NCBI GenBank assembly: GCA_002385985.1
Contig: DGEO01000026.1
Span: 6,607-31,372, forward strand
Length of the DNA stretch: 24,766 nucleotides
Source of the DNA: Anaerolineaceae bacterium UBA3924
GTDB lineage: Bacteria > Chloroflexota > Anaerolineae > Anaerolineales > Anaerolineaceae
Direction: 5' to 3'
This document shows, in pieces, positions 1 to 7,841 of the stretch. A program made the position numbers and the translations under genes. The notes under the pieces were generated by a model. That model worked only from the letters and a program-made list of their open reading frames with translations, ran no database searches and had not been told where the DNA came from. The stretch's first letter is position 1. Each line of letters starts with the position of its first letter.

Positions 1-389
1 AAGGCGCGCAGGGCCTCCTCCGTCACAGTGACGTGATCCTGGTGGATATCGGCCCGGGTATGGACGAACACGATTTCCGGCTGGAAAGTGCGGTTGATGT
101 GGATCAGGTATTCCAGGATTTCCTGGCGGAAGTACGGAAAGCGGCGGGTTTCAAACGTGCCGAGAGCCACGTTTTCCTTCGGCACGCCCAGGATGGCCAT
201 GCTTTCGTAGTGCTCATCGGCCAGGTTCTGGAGCAGGGGGTTTTTCTTGTTGTCCGACAGCGTGACGCAAAGAACTTCGGCCTGGTCGACGATGTTGGCG
301 ATCAGCGCTCCGGCGCCCAGTTCGATGTCGTCGGGATGCGCGCCGAGGAAGCAAACCCGGCGGCCGTAGAAGGTCATGGATTTTTTCAT
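1..389 (-). CDS. PIG-L (LmbE) family deacetylase, C-terminus beyond window
   Basis: Zn-dependent N-acetyl-sugar deacetylase fold. The first 129 residues are visible and the gene runs off the left edge of the window. The family signature AHPDDIELG lies at residues 17-25 (H18 and D21 as probable Zn ligands, D20 as probable catalytic base). Near the visible end, HTRADIHQDH supplies the downstream His/Asp motif. Family members remove acetyl groups from GlcNAc-type substrates in glycan, mycothiol/bacillithiol or antibiotic pathways; nothing here fixes the substrate. The ATG at 389 is four bases after the stop of the upstream methyltransferase, so the two are probably co-transcribed and may act on the same molecule. 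An alternative ATG lies at residue 5. The family call is firm; the function is open. Confidence 0.9.
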   Translation of the reverse strand, partial: MKKSMTFYGRRVCFLGAHPDDIELGAGALIANIVDQAEVLCVTLSDNKKNPLLQNLADEHYESMAILGVPKENVALGTFETRRFPYFRQEILEYLIHINRTFQPEIVFVHTRADIHQDHVTVTEEALRA

Positions 390-393
390 GCTG

Positions 394-1194
394 CTACCTG
401 GTGGCCATGAAGCCGCCGACAACCTTGGTCATGACCAGCTTGCCGTCTTGCTCAAGGCGTTTCTCTGCAACCCGCGTGATGCTGTCCATGATCCGCTGGA
501 AGTCGTCCTTGTCCTGGAAGAAGCTGGACCACAGTTTGCGGTCCTCGGACAGCGAGGCGCGGGTGTAGTCGATGAAGGGTTCCACCGTCTCGAAGACGAG
601 CGGGTTTTCGAAGATGTGGATCTCGACGTTGGAGAAGGTGGCGCGAATGGTGCCCAGGATCTCACTGTCGTACCGGGAGCTGCCCGGCATGGGCGGGATT
701 TCCTTTCCGGTGGCTTCCCGGATGACATCGTAGAAGAACTGCTTGTTGGTGCGCATCGGCCCGGTGGTGAACAGCGTCCCGCCGGGTTTGAGCACGCGGT
801 GCATTTCGCGGATGGTGTAGGGGATGTCCTCGGCGTAGTAGATGGCGAAGCAGCAGGAGAGCAGGTCAAACTGGCCGTCCTCCAGCGGGAAGCGCTCGTT
901 GAAGTTCAGGTCAATGTAGCGGATATTCGCGTTCGCCTCGGCGCTGGCGCGGCGGGCCTGATCGAGCAGCTCACGGTTGACGTCACCGCCGGTGATGTCC
1001 GCCTGGCCTTTCAGTTCTTTGTGATAGGAGAGGCACTGCTTCCCGGCGCCGCAGCCGACATCGAGGATCTTCATGCCGGGCCGCAGGGGGAGCAGGTCCA
1101 GCATCCAGCGATCGATGTCACGGCTGCCGTATTTCGTGTGGATATCAATCCGCGTCAAGAGGTCATCAGTGGTCTCACGGTAGTCGTATTTCAT
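394..1194 (-). CDS. class I SAM-dependent methyltransferase
   Basis: A 266-residue Rossmann-fold methyltransferase of the Methyltransf_11/25 type. Motif I, ILDVGCGAGKQ, is at residues 43-53 and forms the SAM-binding loop. The acidic residue ending strand 2 is near D71, motif II/III is around FDLLSCCFAIYY (109-120), and the post-motif HRVLKPGGTLF is at 132-142. No membrane segment or DNA/RNA-binding domain is visible, so it is a cytosolic small-molecule or sugar/lipid methyltransferase by default; the substrate is unknown. Its ATG at 1194 follows a GAGG box with 5-nt spacing and a strong promoter. It precedes the PIG-L deacetylase by four bases, suggesting a small modification operon separate from the hyp genes. 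Confidence 0.9.
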   Translation of the reverse strand: MKYDYRETTDDLLTRIDIHTKYGSRDIDRWMLDLLPLRPGMKILDVGCGAGKQCLSYHKELKGQADITGGDVNRELLDQARRASAEANANIRYIDLNFNERFPLEDGQFDLLSCCFAIYYAEDIPYTIREMHRVLKPGGTLFTTGPMRTNKQFFYDVIREATGKEIPPMPGSSRYDSEILGTIRATFSNVEIHIFENPLVFETVEPFIDYTRASLSEDRKLWSSFFQDKDDFQRIMDSITRVAEKRLEQDGKLVMTKVVGGFMATR

Positions 1195-1228
1195 TGTTCC
1201 TCTTCTGGTACGAATGCAAGCTGAGGTA

Positions 1229-1256
1229 AGTATAAATCCTACAGGCGGAATGTCAA
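1229..1256 (-). promoter_or_regulatory. sigma-70-type promoter for methyltransferase/PIG-L unit
   Basis: On the minus strand a perfect TTGACA (1256-1251) is followed after 16 bases by TATACT (1234-1229). The predicted start point is about 30 bases upstream of the methyltransferase ATG. It lies in the 76-bp gap after hypE, so the methyltransferase and deacetylase need not depend on hyp transcription. No convincing terminator is visible after hypE, so read-through remains possible. Confidence 0.7.
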
Positions 1257-1270
1257 GCCAGAGGCCGGCT

Positions 1271-2350
1271 CTAACAGATGCGGGGGAGCATTTCCCCGCT
1301 CATCACGTCCAGGATGCGGGTGCCGCCGATCAGCGTGCGGAGCAGGACGCGGCCCTGTGGGTCCGGCAGGACGGAGCCGATGCGGGCGGCGTTCTGGCCG
1401 TAAGGCGATTTTCGCATAGCCGTAAGGGCAGCGCCGGCTTCTTCGGCCGGGACAATGACAATGAGCTTGCCCTCGTTGGCCACGTAGAGCGGGTCGAAGC
1501 CCAGCATCTCGCAGGCAGCCCGCACCACCGGGTTCACCGGGACGGCGGCTTCCTCGATGGTGATGCACACCTGCGACTGTCCGGCAATTTCGTTGAGCGT
1601 GGTGGCCAGCCCGCCGCGAGTGGGATCACGCAGCACGTGGGTGTGCGGAGCGGCCTCGAGGATTGCCTGAATCATGTGGTTCAAGGGGGCAGCGTCCGAC
1701 TGCACGTTCGCGTCAAAGCCCAGCTCGCCGCGGGCGCTCAGAACGGCGATGCCGTGATCGCCCATGGTACCGGAGACCAGCACCACGTCGCCGGGCCGGG
1801 CCAGCTCGCCGCCCAGGTCGCGGCCGGCCGGAACCCAGCCGACACCGCTGGTGGAGATGAACATGCCGTCCGCCTTGCCTTTTTCCACCACCTTGGTATC
1901 ACCGGCGATGATCTGCACGCCGGCTTCTTCGGCTGCGGCCTGCATCGAGCGCACCACCTGCTCCAGCTGCTCCACCGGCAGGCCTTCTTCCAGGATGAAG
2001 GAGGCAGTCAGGTAGAGGGGGATGCCGCCTGAGACGGCCACATCGTTCACGGTACCGCACACAGCCAGGCGGCCGATGTCACCGCCGGGGAAGAAGAGCG
2101 GGGAGACAATATGAGCGTCGGTGGAGACGGCCAGCCGGCCCTGCAGCCCGGCCTGGTCAGGCAGGCTCAGGTGGGCGAAATCGTTGCCGGCGTCCAGAGG
2201 CGGGTTGGTGAAGGAAGGGTGGAAAACCCGCTCGATGAGTTCGCGGGTCATGCGCCCGCCGCTGCCGTGGCCCATGACAATGCTCTCGTTGTGCTTCAGC
2301 GGCAGCGGGCAGACCGGGCTTTCCATGTTGGGGTAGTTGAAATCAGTCAT
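1271..2350 (-). CDS. hypE: HypE, carbamoyl-dehydratase for [NiFe] cyanide ligands
   Basis: HypE takes the carbamoyl group from HypF onto its C-terminal Cys and dehydrates it with ATP to a thiocyanate, the source of the CN ligands on Fe in [NiFe] hydrogenases. The 359-aa protein has the PurM/AIR-synthase-like layout: an N-terminal MGHGSGGRMT motif (residues 26-35), the conserved TDAHIVSPLFFPGGDIG stretch, and GDHGIAVL plus RDPTRGGLATTLNE in the second half. It ends exactly in PRIC, so the essential C-terminal Cys (C359) is present. It is the last gene of hypABFCDE, 14 bases after hypD. Length is normal and no motif is missing. Confidence 0.97.
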   Translation of the reverse strand: MTDFNYPNMESPVCPLPLKHNESIVMGHGSGGRMTRELIERVFHPSFTNPPLDAGNDFAHLSLPDQAGLQGRLAVSTDAHIVSPLFFPGGDIGRLAVCGTVNDVAVSGGIPLYLTASFILEEGLPVEQLEQVVRSMQAAAEEAGVQIIAGDTKVVEKGKADGMFISTSGVGWVPAGRDLGGELARPGDVVLVSGTMGDHGIAVLSARGELGFDANVQSDAAPLNHMIQAILEAAPHTHVLRDPTRGGLATTLNEIAGQSQVCITIEEAAVPVNPVVRAACEMLGFDPLYVANEGKLIVIVPAEEAGAALTAMRKSPYGQNAARIGSVLPDPQGRVLLRTLIGGTRILDVMSGEMLPRIC

Positions 2351-2364
2351 CGAATCGTTCGCTT

Positions 2365-3471
2365 TCAGGACTGTCGGGCGAAGCGGAAGTAGGCGGAGCA
2401 GGCGCCTTCCGAGGAGACCATGGGGGCGCCAAGCGGGTTCTGCGGGGAGCAGGCAGTGCCGAAAGCCGGGCAGTCGACCGGCTTTTTAAAGCCCTGCATA
2501 ATCTGGCCGGCAATGCAAACCTCCGACTCGCGGGTCTGGATGTCGCCCACCTGGAACTTGATCTCTGCATCGAAATCGCTCAGCTCCGGGCGCAGCTTCC
2601 AGCCGCTGTCCGGGATCATGCCGATGCCGCGCCAGTTCCGGTCGCAGGTGATGAAGGCACGCTCGATGATCTGCCGGGCGGCCGGGTTGCCCTCGCGGGT
2701 CACCAGACGCGGGTAGGCGTTCTCCACATCGTATGTGCCTGCCTCCAGCTGTCGCACGCACATCAGGATCCCCTGAACCAGGTCCAGAGGCTCAAAACCG
2801 GTCACCACGATGGGGACTCGGTACTGGCTGGCAATGGGAGGATACTCCTCGTAGCCCATCACAGTGCAGACATGCCCGGCGGCCAGGAAACCCTGCACCC
2901 GGTTGTGCGGCGAGCCCAGGATGGCGTGCATCGCCGGTGGCACGCGCACGTGCGAGACCAGGATGGAGTAATTGGTCAGGCCCATGGCTTTTGCCTGCAG
3001 CACGCTCAGCGCGTTGGGAGGCGCGGTGGTCTCAAATCCAATGGCGAAGAAGACCACCTGCTTATCCGGGTTTTCCTTCGCCAGGCGCACGGCGTCCAGG
3101 GGGGAGTAGACCACCTTCACCTGACCGCCCTGCGCGCGGATGGAGAACAGGTCCTGCCGGGAGCCGGGGACGCGCAGCATGTCTCCGTAGGAGCAGAAGA
3201 TCACGTCCGGTCGGGAGGCGATGGCCAGGGCTTTGTCGATCAGCTCCAGCGGGGTGACGCAAACCGGGCAGCCCGGCCCGTGGACCAGCTCAATTTCCGG
3301 CGGCAGCAGCTGATCCAGCCCGTACTGCATGATGGAGTGGGTCTGGCCGCCGCAGATTTCCATAATGGTCCAGGGGCGGGTGACGGTCCGGCGGATTTCC
3401 TCGATGACCGGCTTCACCCGCTCCGCGCTGCGGAACTCCTGAGTGAACTGAGTCAGGGCGGCGTCGTTCAT
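2365..3471 (-). CDS. hypD: HypD, Fe(CN)2CO assembly scaffold
   Basis: HypD with HypC forms the scaffold on which the Fe(CN)2CO moiety is built. The 368-aa protein carries the redox/iron-binding Cys set: C40 in MEICGGQTHSI and C68/C71 in HGPGCPVCVTP. It also has four C-terminal Cys (C319, C334, C341, C358) at the spacing expected for its [4Fe-4S] cluster. The internal GHVCTVMGYEEY motif is also typical. Its ATG overlaps the last four bases of hypC (ATGA overlap), indicating translational coupling of the two partners that form the HypCD complex. A complete, ordinary family member. Confidence 0.97.
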   Translation of the reverse strand: MNDAALTQFTQEFRSAERVKPVIEEIRRTVTRPWTIMEICGGQTHSIMQYGLDQLLPPEIELVHGPGCPVCVTPLELIDKALAIASRPDVIFCSYGDMLRVPGSRQDLFSIRAQGGQVKVVYSPLDAVRLAKENPDKQVVFFAIGFETTAPPNALSVLQAKAMGLTNYSILVSHVRVPPAMHAILGSPHNRVQGFLAAGHVCTVMGYEEYPPIASQYRVPIVVTGFEPLDLVQGILMCVRQLEAGTYDVENAYPRLVTREGNPAARQIIERAFITCDRNWRGIGMIPDSGWKLRPELSDFDAEIKFQVGDIQTRESEVCIAGQIMQGFKKPVDCPAFGTACSPQNPLGAPMVSSEGACSAYFRFARQS

Positions 3472-3734
3472 CCGGCGGCCCCGTCCTCTTCCAGGGAGGC
3501 TTCCTGCTCGAACTCCTCCAGCTCGTGCAGGGTGGAGAGCGTTTCCATGGCCTCTTCTTCGCTGAGCACATTCAGGGCGAACCCGGCATGGATCATAGTG
3601 TACTCGCCGATCCGGGCTTCGGGCAGGGCCTCAAGGCAGGCTTCACGGGTGACCCCGCCGAAGTCAATTTTTCCAATTCGCAGGCCATCTTTGACGTAAA
3701 TATCGATAATCTTTCCAGGTACACCCAGGCACAT
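3468..3734 (-). CDS. hypC: HypC/HupF hydrogenase chaperone
   Basis: An 88-residue HypC. It starts MCLGVPGK, whose Cys2 (exposed after Met removal) binds the iron fragment and the large-subunit precursor. The IDFGG and IGEYTMIHAGFAL segments are the conserved core of the OB-like fold. The last 25 or so residues form a strongly acidic Glu-rich tail beyond the core. It lies between hypF (4-bp gap) and hypD (4-bp overlap). It probably ferries Fe(CN)2CO from HypD to the large subunit encoded at 8.4-9.8 kb. Confidence 0.96.
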   Translation of the reverse strand: MCLGVPGKIIDIYVKDGLRIGKIDFGGVTREACLEALPEARIGEYTMIHAGFALNVLSEEEAMETLSTLHELEEFEQEASLEEDGAAG

Positions 3735-3738
3735 GATG

Positions 3739-6045
3739 TCATGCCTCCTTTGTGTTCATCAGGTTGCGGCTGGCAGCCGCCGCGATCAGCGCCTGTCCCA
3801 GCGCCAGGCCGCCGTCGTTAGCGGGTACCCGGTGGTGGTACAGCACGGTAAAGCGGTCCGCGCGCAGGCGCTCCAGCGTTTTGTGAAGGAGCAGGCGGTT
3901 TTGCCACACCCCGCCGCTAAGCGCGACGGTGGACGTGCCGGCATTGGAGCGGATCTCCCGGCAGATGGTCAGCAGCGCGTCCGCGATCGCATTGTGGAAG
4001 CGGGCTGAAATGGTTCCTGCGCTTTCTCCCGCACGCCAATCGGCCAGCATAGCCTCCCAGAGCGGGGCGGGATCCAGGATCCCATCCTGGATATCGAACG
4101 GGTAGGAACCATTTTCGTCTGGATCCGCCAGGGCCTCCAGCTCGATCGCCGCCTGGCCTTCGTAGTTGACCACCTGGCGCACGCTGATCAGCGCCGAGGC
4201 GGCGTCGAACAGCCGGCCCATGCTGGAGGTGGGCGGCGTGTTCAGTTTTTTCTCCAGCTGAACGCGCAGCGCGGTGCGCTCCTCAAAGCACAGCGCCTCG
4301 ACGGGCGGAAGCTCCTCCTCCCAGGGCAGGCCAGCGGCCCACAGGTGAGACAGCGCCATGCGGGCAGGCTTGCGCACGGCCAGGTCTCCGCCCGGCAGGG
4401 GAACGTACTTCAGGTGATACGCCCGCCGGTAGCCTTCCAGCCCGCCGACCAGGACCTCGCCGCCCCAAACGGCCCCATCGGTGCCCAGCCCGGTGCCGTC
4501 CAGGATCAGGCCGATCACCGGATCAGATTTCGTGTAGTGATTGTCAGCCAGGCAGGCGGCCAGATGGGCGTGATGGTGCTGCACCTTCACCAGGGGCAGG
4601 TTCTCCTGTTCGGCCCGCTGCGCGGCGGCACGGCTGGCCAGGTAATCGGGGTGCAGGTCGCAGGCGATCAGCTCAGGCTGCACCCGGAACAGGTTTTGGT
4701 AGTGCCGTACACCTTCTTCAAACGACTGCAGGGTCTCGTAGTTTTCCAGATCGCCGATGTGCTGGCTGAGGAAGGCGTACTTCCCGCGGGTAAGGCAGAA
4801 GGTGTTCTTCAGCTCCGCGCCGGCCGCCAGAACCGGCGGCAGATCATACGACAGCTGGACGGGATCGGGGGCGTAGCCGCGGGCGCGGCGGATCAGGTAG
4901 GGCTGGTCGCCGTCGACGATTTCTGCGACGGAATCGTCCACCCGCATGTGAATAGGGCGGTTGTGCAGCAGAAAGCCGTCCGCCAGGGTTTGCAGGCGGG
5001 TGCAGGCGTCCTCGTCCTGGTAGGCGATGGGCTCTTCGCTCAGGTTGCCGCTGGTCATGACCAGTACTTCGGGGAAGCCCGGCTCCGGTTCCAGCAGCAG
5101 AAAGTGGAGGGGCGTGTAGGGCAGCATGAACCCGAGCGTGTTCAGCCCGGGGGCCACTACGGCGGCGACGGTCGAGCCGGGTTTGCGCTGGAGCAGCACC
5201 ACCGGCCGCTGGATGGATTCCAGCAGGTTCCGCTCCGACGGGCCGACCTGTGCCTGGCGCTCGATCGCGGCCAGGTCAAAGGCCATCAGGGCGAACGCCT
5301 TATCGGAGCGGCGCTTGCGGCGGCGCAACTCGGCCACCGCCTGCGGGTTGGACGCGTCACAGGCCAGGTGATAGCCGCCAAGCCCCTTCACTGCCAGAAT
5401 GCGCCCCTCGCGGAGCCACTGGCGGGCCAGCTGCAGCGCATCTTCACCCGCGGCTATCTGCTGGCCGTTGGCTTCAAAGCGGATCTGCGGGCCGCACCTC
5501 GGGCAGGCGACCGGCTGGGCGTGGAACCGCCGGTCAAGCGGGTCTTCATACTCGCGGCGGCAGTCGTCGCAGAGGGGGAAGCCCGCCATGGTGGTGTTCG
5601 GCCGGTCGTAGGGGATGTCGGTCACGATGGTGAAGCGCGGGCCGCAGTTGGTGCAGTTGATGAAGGGGTAGCGGTAGCGACGGTCGGACGGGTCGAACAG
5701 CTCGCGCAGGCAGTCCGGGCAGGTGCACACGTCCGGCGATACGGGCAGGAAATCGCCCGGCTGCGGCTGGCTGTGGCGGATCTCGAAGCCCTCATACCCG
5801 TTCGGCGGCACCGGACGGGCTTCGATGGAGTCGATGCGGGCCAGCGCAGGCGGATGGGTCTTCAGCTCCTCGAGGAAGGCCGAGACGGACTCATCCGTGC
5901 CGTTGATCTCAATTTCCACCCCGCTGGAGGTGTTGCGCACCCAGCCGGTGAGCTGCAGGGACGTGGCCAGACTGTACACGAAGGGGCGGAACCCGACTCC
6001 CTGTACGATGCCTGTGACCTTGATCTCCTGCCCGATAATGGCCAT
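3739..6045 (-). CDS. hypF: HypF carbamoyltransferase
   Basis: HypF converts carbamoyl phosphate and ATP to carbamoyl-adenylate and transfers the carbamoyl to HypE. The 768-aa protein has all expected modules in order. The acylphosphatase domain (about 5-92) has VQGVGFRPF, R20 and N38. A double zinc finger has C109/C112 with C131/C134 and C159/C162 with C181/C184. A YrdC-like domain (about 200-385) opens with VKGLGGYHLACDA. A Kae1/TobZ-like C-terminal domain has HHHAHLAACLADN, LDGTGLGTDGAVWGGE and LSGGVWQNRLL. It sits between hypB (12-bp gap) and hypC (4-bp gap). Length is normal and no module is lost. Confidence 0.97.
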   Translation of the reverse strand: MAIIGQEIKVTGIVQGVGFRPFVYSLATSLQLTGWVRNTSSGVEIEINGTDESVSAFLEELKTHPPALARIDSIEARPVPPNGYEGFEIRHSQPQPGDFLPVSPDVCTCPDCLRELFDPSDRRYRYPFINCTNCGPRFTIVTDIPYDRPNTTMAGFPLCDDCRREYEDPLDRRFHAQPVACPRCGPQIRFEANGQQIAAGEDALQLARQWLREGRILAVKGLGGYHLACDASNPQAVAELRRRKRRSDKAFALMAFDLAAIERQAQVGPSERNLLESIQRPVVLLQRKPGSTVAAVVAPGLNTLGFMLPYTPLHFLLLEPEPGFPEVLVMTSGNLSEEPIAYQDEDACTRLQTLADGFLLHNRPIHMRVDDSVAEIVDGDQPYLIRRARGYAPDPVQLSYDLPPVLAAGAELKNTFCLTRGKYAFLSQHIGDLENYETLQSFEEGVRHYQNLFRVQPELIACDLHPDYLASRAAAQRAEQENLPLVKVQHHHAHLAACLADNHYTKSDPVIGLILDGTGLGTDGAVWGGEVLVGGLEGYRRAYHLKYVPLPGGDLAVRKPARMALSHLWAAGLPWEEELPPVEALCFEERTALRVQLEKKLNTPPTSSMGRLFDAASALISVRQVVNYEGQAAIELEALADPDENGSYPFDIQDGILDPAPLWEAMLADWRAGESAGTISARFHNAIADALLTICREIRSNAGTSTVALSGGVWQNRLLLHKTLERLRADRFTVLYHHRVPANDGGLALGQALIAAAASRNLMNTKEA

Positions 6046-6057
6046 ATGGAACCGTTT

Positions 6058-6720
6058 CTACGCTTTCTTGACCTTGCCGCGCAGCCACTGCGTCCAGGCT
6101 TCAAAACCCTCGCCAGTCTTCGCTGATACCTCGAAGGTGATCAGGCCGGGGTTCAGCGCTTCGACTCCCTGGCGGAAGTAGTCCATGCGGAAATCGATGT
6201 ACGGCAGCAGGTCGATCTTGTTGATGATCAGCACATCCAGCCCGCGGTAGATGTTGGGGTACTTGTAGGGCTTGTCGTCCCCTTCGGGGATGGAAGCGAT
6301 GAGCACGTTGGCATGGGTGCCCAGCTTGAAGGCTGCCGGGCAAATCAGGTTGCCCACATTTTCCACGATCATCAGGTCCAGTTCGTTCAGGGGCAGCTGG
6401 CTCAGGCCCTGGTCCAGCATGGGGGCGTCCAGGTGACAGTCGCCGCCGGTGTTGATCTGGACCGCGGGCATCCCGGCTGCCAGAACCTTGTCGGCGTCGA
6501 TGGTCACAGGGGCGGTGTCTCCCTCGACCACGCCGATCTTGATATCCGGCTGAAGCATCTGGATGGTCTTGAGAATGGTGCTGGTCTTGCCGGCCCCAGG
6601 GGATGCCATCAGGTTGATGCCGAAAACGCCGGCCTCGTCCAGACGGCGGCGGTTGAGCTCCGCGACCTGGTCGTTGGCATCCATAATTCGTTCAACAATG
6701 GTGACACGAGAAGCAGACAT
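6058..6720 (-). CDS. hypB: HypB, GTPase for nickel insertion
   Basis: A SIMIBI-class GTPase that works with HypA to load Ni into the hydrogenase large subunit. In 220 residues it has the P-loop ASPGAGKTS (39-47), the switch region VVEGDTAP, the NKID specificity motif, and the metal-binding dimer-interface residues C95-H96 and C127. It has neither the N-terminal high-affinity CxxCGC Ni motif of the E. coli protein nor a His-rich storage stretch, so it is the short GTPase-only form. It begins two bases after the hypA stop, a tight pair consistent with the HypA-HypB complex. Confidence 0.96.
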   Translation of the reverse strand: MSASRVTIVERIMDANDQVAELNRRRLDEAGVFGINLMASPGAGKTSTILKTIQMLQPDIKIGVVEGDTAPVTIDADKVLAAGMPAVQINTGGDCHLDAPMLDQGLSQLPLNELDLMIVENVGNLICPAAFKLGTHANVLIASIPEGDDKPYKYPNIYRGLDVLIINKIDLLPYIDFRMDYFRQGVEALNPGLITFEVSAKTGEGFEAWTQWLRGKVKKA

Positions 6721-6722
6721 TG

Positions 6723-7073
6723 TTATTCCTTCTTTTCAATCTCTATGCTGTCGACGTAAAACTCATCGCCGCTGAGAATATCCAGAGACAGACTGCCGCA
6801 CTCGGGGCAGGGATTGAGCTGGCCGGCGAGTTCAAACTCATGGGCGCAGGACTGGCAGTGCACCCGGGCAGGAACCCGCCTGAAGTGCAGCCGGGCGCCT
6901 TCCGCCAGCGTCCCTTGGCTGATCATATCCCAGTAAAACTGGACAGAATCATCCACAATGCTGGACAGGTCGCCGATCACCAGGGTGATATCCGTGATGC
7001 GAGAAGCCCCGGCTCGGGCGCCGTTCCGTGTGGCGATTTCCAGTATGTTTTCCGTTATGGAGAGTTCGTGCAT
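6723..7073 (-). CDS. hypA: HypA nickel metallochaperone
   Basis: HypA binds Ni through its N-terminal Met-His and a structural zinc. The 116-aa protein starts MHELSI (H2 is the Ni ligand). The zinc site has two CxxC motifs, C73/C76 (VHCQSC) and C89/C92 (PCPECGS), close to a rubredoxin-like loop. The end is acidic/basic and has no His tail. It is the first gene of the hyp operon. The start codon lies only eight bases after a TATAAT box; an AGGA box with 4-nt spacing could serve if a longer leader exists. Confidence 0.96.
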   Translation of the reverse strand: MHELSITENILEIATRNGARAGASRITDITLVIGDLSSIVDDSVQFYWDMISQGTLAEGARLHFRRVPARVHCQSCAHEFELAGQLNPCPECGSLSLDILSGDEFYVDSIEIEKKE

Positions 7074-7081
7074 CTGTCCTG

Positions 7082-7116
7082 ATTATAATACTAATCCGAC
7101 CGTTTTAGTGACCAAA
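7082..7116 (-). promoter_or_regulatory. hyp operon promoter with dyad at -35
   Basis: Minus-strand TATAAT occupies 7087-7082. No good -35 hexamer is present at 16-18 bp. That position instead holds an imperfect 13-bp palindrome (7104-7116, TTTGGTCACTAAA on the minus strand), which could be an activator or repressor site. A further small hairpin (TTCCCC/GGGGAA, 7130-7147) lies upstream. If the -10 is used, transcription would begin at or within a few bases of the hypA ATG. Confidence 0.5.
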
Positions 7117-7171
7117 CGTCCCGTATTTTTTCCCCTTTCCAGGGGAATGAGGAGGCAGGCCGGTCTGGAGG

Positions 7172-7669
7172 TCAGGATTGGGGCCGCGCGGCCTCTTCCT
7201 TCTCATGGACCAGCAGATCGGTGAGCGTCAGGCGGGTCACCAGCAGGCGGCTGGCGATCACATTGGCCAGGCGCCGCATGATGACATAACCAAGGTCGTG
7301 GTCTTCGTCGCACAACTGGCGCAGCGTGCCGCCGTCGAAAGACAGCAGGGTCGCATTGGTTTTCGCAACTGCGCTGCCAACCAGCTGGCGAACGATCGGC
7401 GTCATGCTGGACCAACCGATAATATCCAGCGGCTCGGCGGTGAAAATGGCCAGCTGTCCGCGGGACGGGATCTGGTAGGTGATTTCCACCTGCCCTTCAA
7501 TAACGATATACAGGCGACCTTTCCGATCTCCTTCATGGAACAGCACCTCCCCCGGCTCCGCATGGCAGGTCTCCGCAATCGCGGCCAGCCGGTCAAGCTG
7601 GTCCGGATTGAGATCCATGAACCAGGGGATGCTCCTGAGGAGATGCGAATGATCAATCTGCTGCAACAT
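7172..7669 (-). CDS. stand-alone cyclic-nucleotide-binding-domain protein
   Basis: A 165-aa CRP/FNR-like sensor domain without a DNA-binding domain. Residues about 10-120 form the cupin-like CNB fold (PGEVLFHEGDRKGRLYIVIEG, 39-59). Residues about 124-153 form the long dimerisation helix, and the protein stops where a helix-turn-helix would begin. The phosphate-binding cassette is atypical: DIIGWSSMTP replaces the usual FGE motif, and no Arg-Ser/Thr-Ala triad is obvious, so binding of cAMP is doubtful. It lies between the hydrogenase operon and hypA in the same orientation, separated from each by about 100-170 bp, which suggests a hydrogenase-related sensing role by context only. No clear promoter is seen. 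Confidence 0.85.
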   Translation of the reverse strand: MLQQIDHSHLLRSIPWFMDLNPDQLDRLAAIAETCHAEPGEVLFHEGDRKGRLYIVIEGQVEITYQIPSRGQLAIFTAEPLDIIGWSSMTPIVRQLVGSAVAKTNATLLSFDGGTLRQLCDEDHDLGYVIMRRLANVIASRLLVTRLTLTDLLVHEKEEAARPQS

Positions 7670-7786
7670 ACGACACTCTATAACTCCGATTAGTCAACTC
7701 TGTTTTATCATCGTTGCCCAAACGGGTATAAGTGTGTTCTATCCCTAACCGTTGGACTGATTGTCACCTGAAAAATGGTACCTTCG

Positions 7787-7814
7787 GGCACCTTTCTCTC
7801 GAGAGAAAGGTGCC
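7787..7814. repeat. perfect 28-bp palindrome after hydrogenase operon (possible terminator)
   Basis: The 172-bp gap 7670-7841 contains a perfect 28-bp palindrome centred on the XhoI-like CTCGAG (7798-7803). It can fold as a 12-bp stem with a TCGA loop. On the minus strand, the direction of hydrogenase transcription, it lies 27 bp past the endopeptidase stop. It is followed by a run of five T only after about 12 bases, so it is not a canonical intrinsic terminator. It could be a terminator, an mRNA-stabilising hairpin or a binding site for a dimeric protein. The rest of the gap shows nothing recognisable. Confidence 0.75.
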
Positions 7815-7841
7815 GTGGATCACCCGAAATCGTGATAGATT

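Noticed and set aside
4345..6126. 593-codon open frame on the plus strand
   Set aside because: It is antisense to hypF, has no recognisable motif or ribosome-binding site, and results from high-GC codon bias in the real gene.
7130..7147. Small hairpin upstream of hypA as terminator of the CNB gene
   Set aside because: On the minus strand the stem is followed by an A-run, not a T-run, so the polarity is wrong.
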